A DNA stretch of 64,000 nucleotides from Aquila chrysaetos chrysaetos (lineage: Eukaryota > Chordata > Aves > Accipitriformes > Accipitridae): contig NC_044027.1 of NCBI RefSeq assembly GCF_900496995.4, forward strand, positions 17,710,743 to 17,774,742, in the 5' to 3' direction. Shown here piece by piece: positions 48,890 to 60,599 of the stretch. The notes under the pieces were generated by a model, which searched no databases, had not been told where the DNA came from, and saw only the letters and a list, made by a program, of their open reading frames with translations. How positions within the stretch are numbered: the first letter of the stretch is position 1; the number at the start of each line of letters is the position of its first letter. The position numbers and the translations under genes were made by a program.

Positions 48890-49600
48890 GTTCATTTATT
48901 CCGACGCCCAGCGTGCCTGAAGCTGCCGAGGGACAGCGGCCTCGTCCATGCAAACCTCCGAAGGAACAATTGCCGCTGTGTGCTACGCCCGGCTTTGTGT
49001 ACCCGCCCGGCACAAAGGAGCCGTTTCATCCGGAGCCGCCGTGTCCTGGCGAGTCTCCTGCCAGCATCCCTCTGCCTGGGGACCCGCGCAGCCCCGGGAC
49101 CCCGGTGCCCGGCCAGCCCCGTCGGGTGAGCGCAGGGCTGACCCTAACGCCGTCTGCGATTCGGGGCCAAAGCCAACCCCGGGCAGGGGAGAGGGCTCGG
49201 GGGACGACGACGACGACGACGACGACGGAGCAGCCTTTGGCTGGGCAGAGGCGTTTGGGCCGGGGCAGGCGTTGGCAGAGCCCGGCCGCGGTCCCGGGCG
49301 GGAGCTGCCTGCGCGTCCCCGGGACGGACGGTGCCGCCTCGTTGCAGGCTCAGCAGAAGGGAACGTGCGCCCACGCGGCCGCCGGCCCCTTCGCGATCGC
49401 TGCCCGGGGTGGGAGCGCGTTGAGGTGCCGGGCTGTGTTCTGGGGGCTGCGGGTCGCTGCCCCTTCCTGCCAGCCCAGCGGGAGGGGGACGATGGCCTGG
49501 GGGGGGGGACCGGTGGGTGGCTGGCACTGGGGAGGATTTGGGCGCCTGCTTCATCTGTCGGAGCCCGAGACGCCGCGTCGCTGCGCGCAGCCTGGCTTCG
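48890..49600. promoter_or_regulatory. Orphan CpG island between TMEM250 and the putative NACC2 start
   Basis: About 700 bases of CpG-dense DNA. Overlapping frames of 216-261 codons are open on both strands, which points to low stop-codon frequency rather than a gene; no domain is recognised. A plausible donor, CGG|GTGAGC, lies at 49126 and a plausible acceptor, GTTGCAG, ends at 49347, so a non-coding or alternative first exon is possible. Confidence 0.55.
49203..49226. repeat. (GAC)8 trinucleotide repeat
   Basis: Eight perfect GAC units inside the CpG island. On the + strand one frame gives poly-aspartate, and the minus strand gives poly-serine or poly-arginine. Probably a length-variable microsatellite. 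Confidence 0.95.
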
Positions 49601-52600
49601 CTGCATTACTGATGTTGCCTGGACACATTTCACTTAAAATCCGAATTTCATAAAAAGCTGCAAGCCAAGAAAAATTCTTCCAAGGTTTTCTTTTTTTTTT
49701 TTTTTTTTTTTTAATTTAAACTTCAAATGAACACTGCTTAATAGTTTCTTGGAAACACATTTGCTTGCAGTTATGTGCAATGTAGGCACTGTTACTTCCT
49801 TCTTTACCATGTGAGGCTGACTGCAAACTGTCTGGTGGCAAACATGAAACCTGGCGTTGTGCAATGCAGCGGGGCTGGGGGCGAGGCAGGCGAGTGGGGA
49901 GCAGCACGCGTGGCAAAAACGGGCTGAATTTTAAATGTGACATTTTCTTAGCAAAACCGATGGTGAATTCTTCTTGTGCATACATTGATTTAATCAGCCC
50001 ACATCCTGTTAATAACCCAGTCCTTATTGCTAAGAATTACATAAACACATGCTGTCTCGGTTTTGCCAGGTTGAGTTTAGGAGCGATTTATGTGCCTTCA
50101 GGATTTGTACAACTTGCCGAGCTTCAAGGGCTGAGGGTCCAGCACGAGTCACAACAGGGACTTGCCCACAGTTCTCTTGCACTCCAGCTTTTCCTAATGA
50201 ACCAAGCTGGTAGTGCTGATTTGCCAACAAATTTCCTATTTACTGTTCACCAGAGCATCAGTTGTGACAAATAAACAGAAGAAGGCAGCATTTCACTGAA
50301 AGCATTTTATGTACTGATTAAGACGCTATACAAAGAGAGCTCCTCTGGGTACATGGGAAGGCTTGGTTGCAAGGTAGCTATTGCTGTGCTTAAGGGAGCT
50401 GCTGGTAGGGCTTTGCAGCGCTAGCCAGGTCAGAATCGCAGAAATACATGTATTTCTGAAATCAGGCTGTCCAAAGCCAGGGGAGTGCACTTCTCTCTGC
50501 AATAGCAGGGGGGTGGTTTCCACAGAGATTGTTTGTTTAAATTATGCCTATATTCACACACCGTGAACGCCTTCAGAAAGGGATGAATGCGGTGCCTCGT
50601 TTTGAGAAAACACAGGGTAATTTTTATGATCAGTAACGACATGATAGCAATGTGCTACAATAAGGGCAAGCAAATTTCACGCTTCAAGGACTGTAACTGC
50701 TTACCAGAGAGGGCAGGAGGGGACTGATGCTGCTTTTTCCCGTTCTTTGGGAATGGTGGGCATGCATGAAAGGGCTATAGGATTTTTGGTCTCTTCCTTT
50801 ACAGCGTCAAGCACCAACAAAGAACTGAAGCAAGAACCAAGACCTGAAACCTGGTTGTAGCACTGGATAAACTTCTAGTTCTGCTGGAGTCAATGGCAAA
50901 CTCTCAGTGCTTTCAGCGAGGTCAGGATTTCACCTTGTGTTCTTCTCAAACAAAACTGCCTGTTCCTGGGGAAATAAATAAAACATTTGACAGCGATTCT
51001 TATAAGGTCAAGTTGCAATGCGCGTACGTACAGAAGATGTACGTTGCTTTGTGTCGGTGTGTAGTACAAGAAATATGAGGCCAAATCCTGAAGTCCCTCA
51101 TTTCAGGCCACTGCTGTGGGTTTTTTCCCAGGCTGACTTTGCTGCCCCTGTAGCTCCCGCGTTGCTGCCGTGCTTCCTGGCTTGCCCAGAAACACCCCGC
51201 TGCCTTTGAGGGCAGCGTGTGGATGGGACCATCAGGAGGAAGATGGTTTTACTTTTCCTACGTGAACGGCAAGCACAAAGGGATGAATTTGGCCCTGGTG
51301 CGCAAGCTGCCGGGGAGGGGTTCCAAAAGCCGCCGGCGTAATAAGAAGCGAGTGGGGCCGACCCCTGCGGCTCAGCCCCTTTGGAGAAACCACCCCACTG
51401 CTGCAGGTCCCGCTGGGCAAACGCACCCATCACCCTCGGCTTGTGCTCCGTGTTGGTTGACACGGTGCAGTGAAGCCAGAGAGGACAGAGATGGGCAACG
51501 GCCAGGTTTGTTCACAGCCTGCCTGTGACCTTGAATATCTTTTACATCCTTCCAGCACATGATTCGGGGGAGAAAGCAGGGGCGGAGGCGGTGGCAGAGT
51601 ATTGAAACGTTTGTTCAGCAATTGCTGCAAAAAGAAAACTTGCTTCAATCTGCAGAGATGCCAACTGAATTTTGTTTTGTTTTGGTATTTTGGAGGCGAG
51701 CCAAAAGCAGGATGTTGGGAAGTCTTCAGCAGCTACTGCCTGCTTGTTCCATACCAAGCATAACTTTGTATATATTTTTATCGGCAAACTCGGTCCCACG
51801 CATCTTGATGCGCAAGCAACAGCCCTGGCTGCAGGGCTGCTCTTCCAGGCTGCTGGAGAGAACAGAGCCGTTTTCCTTGGCTGTTTCCTTAAGTCAGAGT
51901 TTCAGGAGCTGGCCTGCAAAGGTATCTTTTTTCCCTGCCAGCTGCTAAGAGGAATAGCAAGTGGTTGATTTGACTGGAGAGGGAAAGAAAAATGAGTTCT
52001 GTACCCCTTGGGGTCCCTGCTTCTCGGTCTCAATACAGGGGAGATTTCGGTGCGGTCCTGCCTGCAATTCTGCAAAGGTTGCAGTGAATTTAGGGTATGA
52101 CTTTCTGCATTTCATGTGGGGATAAGGCGCATTTCTGCTTTGTCAGCAGAAGGGCCCGTTCTCTCCCTTGCACAATAGAAAGCTGCTGGGTATAAATAGC
52201 CTTTCATGCCTGTCACCTCGGTGACTTTAATGGCAATGCCCTGATTTAAGCCCTGCTTCCAGAAGATGCTTCAGGTGTGTGCTCTCCCCACGGGACTGGA
52301 CACACATTTAAATTAAATGCCTGTCTAAGAGGCTCTAAGCAGCGACGCGCTAAGTCCATGTTTTAGTGCTTTCCAGAGCTGGGACTGGCACGGGGCGGGG
52401 GGAGAACTGAGCCCGTTGTCGCTGTTTAAGCACTACAACTGTTGCTTTCACAAAGGATCAGTGCTCAGAACAGGGAGACATCTTAAGAGTGTCTGACAAA
52501 TGTATGTACATTCGGGGACCGCGAGCCTTGAATTCGTAATATGGTGAAGGGTATTGAACATGACAGAGCTCCACGGAGGGGAGAGCTACGCTCTACCTGC

Positions 52601-53089
52601 CTGCCGCGGCAGGACCGGCTCGAACAAGCCCCCGGGATCTCCGGGGTGGGATGGCAGCTGCTGGCGGCGGGACGGGACGGGTGCCCAGCACCCAGCGGGC
52701 ATGGAGGGGATGGGTGCTCTCTCCTGTCTCCCTTGTTCACCTCCTGTCTCTTCGTGGAGAGCTTCACAGCTCGCTCTTACCAGTGTTTTCCAGTGCTTAC
52801 CACATCGCAGCCCCGGTATCACCTGGGGTCAGTAAGCGTTATCAATTTAACACTAATAATTAAATGATTTATTTGGGGGCATTTAAGGCGCAGGCTGGGC
52901 TGGGTGCGGAATCCCGACCCTGTGTCGTGACAAGCTGGGCAGAAGCGCCCTGGCAGGGTGGCCCAGTCCCAGCTCGTCCCTCGCCCCGTTCGCCCTGCCT
53001 GCATCCTGGTTGCCCCTTTGTTCCCAAGAAAAGCATCCGAGGTGACTATGGATGCCTTTTTAAATGCTCATCGTCACATTATCCATCAG
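49601..53089. other. Intergenic, no gene recognised
   Basis: Contains a T22 tract at 49691-49712. Frames are short and unrecognised. GC-richer patches at 51110-51480 and 52560-52720 lack domains. Confidence 0.5.
49691..49712. repeat. T22 homopolymer
   Basis: A run of 22 T followed by AATTTAAA. It may be the tail of an antisense retroposed copy, but no body is recognised to its left, where the CpG island ends. Confidence 0.9.
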
Positions 53090-53300
53090 ATACATATTTA
53101 CAATCATTCATTAAATTAGGATGTACGTTTCATTCTTCTTTCTTAGAATATTAATGCCTACTCCTGGCTGAAATGCCATATGAATATTCATTAAAAAATC
53201 AATCAATTCCTGTGCCAGGAATGATGTCATTTGAGCAATAACTGAAGCAGTAATCGAGCATGCTATGAAAAAACGATGAATGCCATCAGATCTAATGTTT
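53090..53300. promoter_or_regulatory. AT-rich candidate enhancer with CRE-like and PBX-like motifs
   Basis: AATCAATCAATT (TALE/PBX type) begins at 53197, followed by the palindrome TTCCTGTGCCAGGAA (53207-53221) and a CRE/ATF-like ATGATGTCAT (53221-53230). The flanks have ATATTCATTAAA and AGTAATCGAG. Complex sequence, no coding potential. Confidence 0.35.
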
Positions 53301-56300
53301 ATTGAACTCCGTGTGGGTAAATCACAGCAGGTTTTTTCCCATGCTTTTGTGTGCATTAACTGGTGCTCCAGTTCCTCCTTCTGCCTGGCGCCAGTGAGCC
53401 CAGCCCAGCCCGGCCGGGAGCGGGGAGCACCTCGGAGCAGGTACGAGACATCCCGCAACGATGGATGAGTCTGGGGGCAGGGCGGGACGTCACATCGCTG
53501 CGGAGCTCCTAATGAAGAGTGGATTAGAAATTTGTCTTATAACAATGGGAAACAAAAGCTCTCAAAACTGTTGTGGGAAACCTGGAGAATTAATAGGCTG
53601 AAGTCTTCTTTCCAATAGATCTTTGGCTGGGGAAGCTCTTTCTCATCACTTAGAGCATTGTCCTGAGGGAGTTGAAGTGATGGCTTTTCTTGGGTTGTGC
53701 TCTCCATTTTTAATGCTGGAGCCACAAGGGCAGATACAGAACAAAGAGTAACAGTACGCTTTGGGAGGGATCGTTACTACTCTAAATTTTCTCAAATCAA
53801 CTCTTTCTCAACAATAGCAAAGGAGCTGTGCCAATGCACGGGCTCTGACTGCGGCTCCTGTGATAAGATCACACTCTGGTTGTGTGGGAAATATTAAGAG
53901 TTTTGGCTTGACTTCAGCACCAAGAGTCACTTTGGAAATCTTTTGTGTGCAATGCACTAACCTTACAAGAGAGGTCATCTGCAGGATCTGCTTTTTGCCG
54001 TAGCTGCCGTATTAAAATCCTCCATCAGGTCTGCAGAACAAATTACATGGAACATTTGTCCAGGGGAGAAATTGGTGTGATTGTAACTAAACATATTTTC
54101 AAAGATAACTTTAATAGGCGAGATGGTCACCCAAAGAAATTTACATTTTTCCTTTGTATTTCACTGAGGTACGAGAGGGAGGCATCAAAGCGCAATAAAT
54201 TCTTTTACTTTTTTCCCCTCCTGACTTCTGCCAAAAGAGATACTAAAATAGCCTGAGTTTAAAAAATGAGCAAAACCTTGCTTGGCACTGACAGGTGACC
54301 GTCAGTTCTGTTCTGCCGAGAGCAGTGCGCATCCTGGCCACATCCACGGTGCTTCAGGGGCTGCTGTGTGTATTCAGTTATCTCCTCGCAGGAGTTCAGC
54401 CCCGGCAGTAACCAGAGCAGTAAGGAGCTCTGGAAGAGCTCCTCTCGTTTTTCTGAGTACTTGGGGGGTTGTGCCACATTTTATTGTTATTTACACCCGG
54501 CCAGGCCCTGCAGAGCATCCTCTACCCGTATCAATATGCAGGTGTGAAAGGCACCCCACGATGCAGGGTGGTTTTCCCACTCAGCATTTCCTTGCCCCAC
54601 GTGTCACGTGGTGGAAGGCAGATGTTTGATCCGGTAATTTGCTGAGCACTTCCCAATTCCCATCCTCTCTTCTCGCAGGAGAGGCTGGGCTGAGCAGGCG
54701 GAGGCGGTGGGAGAGGAGCTGGCAGTCGGGCGCTGTTTTCTCAGGACATTCCCACAGTACAATATTTAGGAAATTTCACAGTCATAAGACATTAAAATTC
54801 TTACCATGAATTCAGTTATCTCTTAATCATTCAGAAGATCACCTCAGTCACTCCAAGTAAAAATCCGGACTCTCTCATGTCCAGCAGCAGTATTTCAGGA
54901 GACACCTGGCCAAGCCCAGAGCTGCAGGGAGGCTGGGCTGCTCCATCCCCGCTGCCCGGCCCATCGGCACTGGCCGTCACTGGAGGAGACAGGAGCCCAG
55001 CTAAGCTGGTTTAGCTGTCCACATGCTAATGTTAACAGATAAAATCTTCGGTGGGTGTCGGTATTAGTATTAGCCCATTTCCAGTGGTGAAAGAGCCGCT
55101 TCCCAGCAGCACCCACTGGTGACACTGGATCCTGGGTGCCCGGCAGGGGAGGAGCGGGGAGCCAAGGTTACCCGCTTCCACCTCCAGCACCGCAGCATCA
55201 ACTCATGAATCACGGCTCTGACAACAGTGACTTGCTCTATCAGTCACAGCACAGACACTTCAACCCAAAATGTTCTTCTACAGAAAGGAAGGGGAAACAC
55301 AGACTGATTATGCTAGTCTAATTTACATGCTTATCTTAGAAAAATTAAATGCCTGACTTCATCTCAGGCAGTTCCACACTCTCGTTGAGGGCGTCATCGT
55401 CTCCCGCAGAGCAGACACGTGGCCACCTCGTCGCCTTTCCAGCTGGCCAGAGTTACTTGTCCCTCCAAGGGTGACCTGAGCTGCTTGATTTAAGGCACCT
55501 TGCTTGTGTTTCTGTGCATCCAAGTCCCAAAATGGTGAAGGATGTAAGGGAATCTGTAGGGAGAGGCTGAGAGGGAAGCGTTTATTTTCTCAGCAGTCAA
55601 CTGAGCAGTCAACTTTAAATTCATTAAAATTATTATCCAAGAAAGACTTTGAAAAAGTGATGGCTGTATCAAAGAAATGAGCTATACTATGTGAGAAGCC
55701 TGAGATAGTCTGCAGGGAGTTTTGGTTTGAGATACATCACAGGGTGGTGCTTGGTGTCCCCAAAACCTCTGGGCTGGCTGCAGACACCCCTCCACGTTAC
55801 CAGGGGCACACAGAGCCCAGCTTCACCCTCTCCGCTAAACCAGAAAGGATCGCTCCTTGCCCGAGTTTCAAGCTCTTTAAAGCAAACAGGTGACCTCAAC
55901 CGCAACGCGCTGCAGCAGGAGCGGGTTCTAACAGGAGCGTCGCAGTCACCCAAGTTGCTTGGTACAGTAGTTCCTGCACTAACGAGTCGTATTCTCACAC
56001 AGCCAAGTGAAAGATGATGCACCTGGGAGCAGAAATCCTGGTCAAGCCTTAAAGAGAAAGCAGTCAGCCAGAGAAGGACTTGTAAAATCCTGTGAATTGT
56101 GCCAGTTCAGATTAAATACAATTTCTGAGCGATAAAGGCAATTCAACATCAGGCTCGTTTACAAGAAGAGGTATCCACCAACAGGTTGAGTCTTTAAGTT
56201 GACAGTATTTCTGGAAATTTCTGAAAATTTCTGGGATTCTGAAAAAAGTCCGCGGTCTGTGTCTAGGGTGGTCAGGAGCCTTCCAGCATCAGAGCCCGGC

Positions 56301-57647
56301 AACTTCGGCTGAGCCGGGGCATTTAGTCCCTGCACGTGTATTAACAGCCAGAGGGAAAATGCCTCCCAGGACTGGGTTTTCTCCTCTCCTGTTTGCACAG
56401 TCACCATACCATTATGTAATAAATAACGATTAAAGCAGGCCAGAGATACATTATTATTTTTGTTATTGTCCTACTCTCGCCACGTGGGAGCCCTGGCTGG
56501 AAACAAGCGGTGCCTTGCACTTCTGGAGCAATTCTCACAGCAGGATCTGAAGGATTTCTCTATTTACAAACAAGTAAAGCCTTTTTACACACAACCTTGT
56601 ACCAGTTTAGTTAGGACAACGCGGCCACCTTGGAGACACTCATTTCTGTTTGTTTTAACTTATTCCTAATCATTTTCATGTAAACGAAATAAGCCTGGCT
56701 ATAGTCAAAATAAGCACCGTTTGCACCGTGTCAGCTGTGGCGCGTAGGGTGATGCCTGAGCCTTGAGCAGATGCTTAATGTAAAGAACTCAGAACTTTAT
56801 TTGCTTTATTTATAAAAAATAACAACTCTAACATCCGATTCCATCACATGGGCTCACTCCGAGCAGCATCTTATCCCATGAGTGACTTCATCCTGTTACT
56901 GGGGATGCTGATGTGGGACAGCCCTGCCCAGAGCAGTGAGGTGGCCGAGGCTGCTAGCGGCTTTTCCCATTTTCTGGTCGGCATTACATGAGCTGGAGCA
57001 GACGGAGGGTTGGGATAGCTGGGGCTGTCACACCACGTTCAAAGCTGGAAAGGAGAATACCCAGGGGAGAAAAAAATAACTGAGCTGAACAGCCACCAAA
57101 GACAACAAACGAAAGGCTTTCTTGGGCAAGAAATTGTCTCCCTGGGTCCTGCAGCTTTGGCTGAGCAAAGATTTCAGGGGCCTGTCCCCAAAACGCAGCG
57201 TTAGAGCCCCATCCCTCCTCAGGCGTGATGGGTAACAGCGAGGTGCGGTGGATACGCCGTTCATCGTCCCATCACGGCCGATCACGCCTGGCAATCGCAA
57301 TTACTAATGTTACAAGCAGCCTGCACTGACAGTTATCTCCCAGGGTCATGGTCTGGTTCAGAGAGCTCAGACACCGTCAAAATGCCAATTCTGAGCCCTG
57401 GGCCTCCCGGGGGATCTCTGCGGGGCTGACATGAAAACATTGCTGGGCTGGAATGAGACCCCCCGTGACCCAGGAGAGATTTACTGCAGCAGGGTTAAAG
57501 CTTTCCCAGTGAAATACACGCCAGCAAGGCTCCCTAATGGGAGCAGAGTGTAATTCCGGAGTGGGAAGTGAAATGAAGACACCACAAAGCGGTCAAGGAG
57601 CAGAGGAGCAAGAGACTAACGAGGCAGACCCAGCAGATGAATTCCTG
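53301..57647. other. Intergenic, no gene recognised
   Basis: Mixed AT-rich and GC-richer DNA with no coding, RNA or clear repeat signal beyond the separate motif at 56209. Confidence 0.5.
56207..56236. repeat. 10-bp tandem repeat forming a heat-shock-element-like array
   Basis: ATTTCTGGAA, ATTTCTGAAA and ATTTCTGGGA follow each other. Read as 5-bp modules this is TTCnnGAAnnTTC (56209-56221), three perfect inverted HSF modules, then an imperfect AAA and another TTC at 56229-56231. The match to the HSE consensus is seen; use is unknown. Confidence 0.6.
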
Positions 57648-57725
57648 GGACGGTCACAGGTTGTCATTTAACCTCTTTATCTCCATTTTCCAAAGGGAAA
57701 GGCAGACGTAATACCTACCTTCAGA
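57648..57725 (+). mobile_element. MIR-like SINE relic
   Basis: GGTCACAGGTTGTCATTTAA, then CCTCTTTATCTCCATTTTCC, then GGCAGACGTAATACCTACCT closely follows the MIR right half ('tcatttaacctctttgtgcctcagtttcc ... aatacctacct'). The best MIR-like match in the window. Confidence 0.6.
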
Positions 57726-59499
57726 CCCGTTTCGAGCTTCGTGGCCGAGGGGTGTGTACCTAGATAGTTACTGCTCTCCATGGCCAGAACCTGTGCATCC
57801 TCCCACACCGCTCAGCTCTGCTACACCGATGGCAACAAATCCCCCAAGGAACCAACTCTTTCCTCACTTACGGTGTTTTAGTTTTGTACAAGGACATTAA
57901 AGATTGTCTCCGTTCTTGCAGGCGGGAGCACAAGCAGCAAAACTCATCATTTGGCAAATTCACTTGGCTGGTATGATGGGGAGAGGAGAAGGCATATCCC
58001 TCTGCTGTACATAAATAAACGAGGGTTTCTGATACATTTTGGTTTGTCATTTGCTGCTATTCATGATGGTTTGATAATCTCAATGAACTTTATATGGCTG
58101 TAATATACCTGCTGTGTCCTCTCCTCTCTCCTATGAATACCAATTACACTGAAGTGCTCGCGGAATTAGCATCAAAGTAAAGGTTTCTGGTAGCAGGTAA
58201 TTTTCCCTCCCTACCAGATTGCCTTGTAGCTCACAGCACAGTGCAAATACTGGTTGCATGTGTTGGACTGGGTAGATAATACTGTTTCTACCTACAAAGA
58301 AAGCTTCTGTCCCCGTTACAAAAATTCATCCTGATATGACAATTGATCTGCTTTGCAAAGTCCTCTGAAGGATTGCTTCAGAAAAAGGACTCTCTCAGAC
58401 AGACTTCTTAATTTTCTGCATTTCTTCCAGCACCCTCTTCCAGCACGGAGCTGCTCCGCTGGGCGTACGTGGTGATTCCCACGCCGGGGAGCAGCCCAGG
58501 CTGGTCCGTGGCACACCTCGGCCACCCTGACGGCCATCCCCGCCGCGGCGTGGCCGGAGGTAGGAAGGTCAGAAAGATCTTGCAGGTCTTGTTCATTACC
58601 GAGTTTGCTGGAAAGTCACGCCTCCGCACAAAATAAATTTGTCCTCTGCTCCCTGGCTTCATCCCAGACTGGTGCGGCGGTCCTTTGCCGTGGGCTCCCT
58701 GAGAGCTGTGAGGCTGGTACCCAGCCAGGCCGGCTCCCCACACAGTGTGCAGAAATACTGCTGGAAAGCAAGACGCAAAGTGTATTTTAACCGTCTTCAG
58801 TGTCCTTAGAGCCCGGAATTTGGAGAAGGAACAAAATCCCTAAAGCCTTGCGGTGAACAGCTGATGTTAAATTGAAGAGCTGCAGCCAGGAAGGGTTAAA
58901 CGGACGGGGGATACTGCAGGATTGTTTCTTCTGCTTCACTAAACTACTGTTCAGATGAAAGAAAAAAAAAAAAAGAAAAGTTAGCTTTTCTCCTGCAAGA
59001 ATGTAAATTTGGGTATTTTATCAAGTGATTTCTTCAGCCCTCAAGCCATTCTTCAATTTGAAATGCTAGATTAAAAAAAAAATGCAGGAAAGAGAGAGAA
59101 AGAAAGAAAATATTTTCGTCAGCCCAAGAACACTTTGCAGACATTATGTAAAATGTTGCCTATTTTGTTTCCTCTAGTCGCTGAACCAATCTTTCGCATT
59201 AAAATCAGCATAGTAGTAAATAAACATGTTTTCTCTAGCCCTGGAGCCATTCTGAGACATCAAATGGTACTTAAGAAATGTTTCTTTCTCCATCACAGAA
59301 CATTTTTAAAATGTCCATGGCCGAAGGGAGGGAAGATGCTCTCTTGGCTGAAGCATTAGCAGGCTTTCTGCTCTCTCAAAGCTGGGGGAGGCCCTGGGCA
59401 AGTCACGGAGCTCAGATTTTCTCTCCTGCTTAAACACTCGGGGAAGAGCGGGAGTTTTCCAACTATGCAGCATCTCGCAGCTCCCTGTGGACGTGGCTG
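57726..59499. other. Intergenic, no gene recognised
   Basis: Unique, mostly AT-rich; an A/G low-complexity stretch lies at 58959-58980 and 59070-59112. A possible MIR fragment at about 59383-59425 is too weak to list. Confidence 0.5.
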
Positions 59500-59960
59500 G
59501 ATTTCCCGCGAAGCTTGGGGGGGCTTCCGAAATCCACACCACCGCCCCCCGGCCCCGCGCCGAGCCCGAGCTCTGCTGGCGAACGCAGCCGGTAAATGAA
59601 AGGTCTCGGGGCGACACGAATTACTCGAACCGCTTCCCCACGTCCTCTGCAGCACGGGGATGCTCTGACGTGAGCTGTGGTCCCTCAAGGAGGGACGAGG
59701 GGACGGTGCTGGCCATCCCCCCCGGGACGTTTGCCCCCGAGGAGCGGTGCCGCGGCCCCAGGAGGTGGACGTGGTGGTCCGGCGACAGGGAGGGCTCTCG
59801 CCGGAGGTTTTTCACCTGTTTGTACTGGGATGAAACTCAGCGGCTCCGCTCTGTTCGGCACGTGGCCAGACGGGCCGCCGTCGCCCAATTCCCTCCGCTG
59901 TGAAACGGGGAGTGGGTGTCCATGCCGGCGCTGGAGCGTTTGGAGCATCACGTTGGAGAT
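59500..59960. promoter_or_regulatory. CpG-rich stretch
   Basis: About 460 bases with frequent CpG and high GC. Overlapping frames occur on both strands without a recognisable domain. No clear exon. It could belong to the upstream regulatory region of the putative NACC2 promoter 3 kb away. Confidence 0.45.
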
Positions 59961-60416
59961 GCTTCGATGAAAGACAAGGGAGGGGAGCGGGGAACGTCAC
60001 GCTTTAAGGGTCGTACGATTGCTCTACCTCAGAATGCAGTTTGGGGACATATTTCTCATGCATAATTTCTAAAAAAAAACCCGACTTTATCTTGCGCAGC
60101 AAAGGAAATGTGTTTGTCCTGACCTGACACTGTTTTTTAAAGTGTCAAGTGCTAATGAAATTCCTCAGCCTTGAGCAGTTCTAGGCATCCGATGTTGATT
60201 TTTAAAATATGGGGATATTTTGCTGCAGATTTTAAGGCAGCCTCGAGATGATAAATGTTCCAGAGTGTGAGAGAAAAGAAACTTCCAGATTCAAAGAAGT
60301 TCTGACACAATCTTGCATGCAAAACAGACAGAAAGAGGCTCGTGCTTTAAAGAGGTTTTTGTTATTCCTTTGAAATTTATTTAGAAGACGTAGGGCTAAC
60401 ACTGTGCACTTTAATC

Positions 60417-60424
60417 ATGCAAAT
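60417..60424 (+). promoter_or_regulatory. POU octamer in AT-rich block
   Basis: A perfect ATGCAAAT directly follows TTTAATC, giving adjacent homeodomain and POU cores. The surrounding block (60180-60480) is AT-rich and lies just before a CpG-rich region. Confidence 0.3.
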
Positions 60425-60599
60425 GGGTTTGCTGATTTTAATATTTTGGGCTTAGAGAAGCAACAAAGCAAAATGACTTTTTTTTTTAGGCTATAGGATG
60501 AAATTTGGAATGGAAATTCGGAATGGAAATTTGCCCACAAGTCTCAAGCAGTCCCACCTCAGGTAACTCTGCTGTTGTCTATAAGGCTTAAAAGGGTTT

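Noticed and set aside
48868..49653. A 261-codon + frame, a 229-codon + frame and a 216-codon minus frame in the CpG island
   Set aside because: The frames overlap each other in different phases with low-complexity composition; open frames on both strands point to base composition, not coding. Kept only as a CpG-island finding.
59383..59425. Possible MIR fragment (CTGGGCAAGTCACGGAGCTC)
   Set aside because: Too short and without flanking MIR sequence; could be chance.
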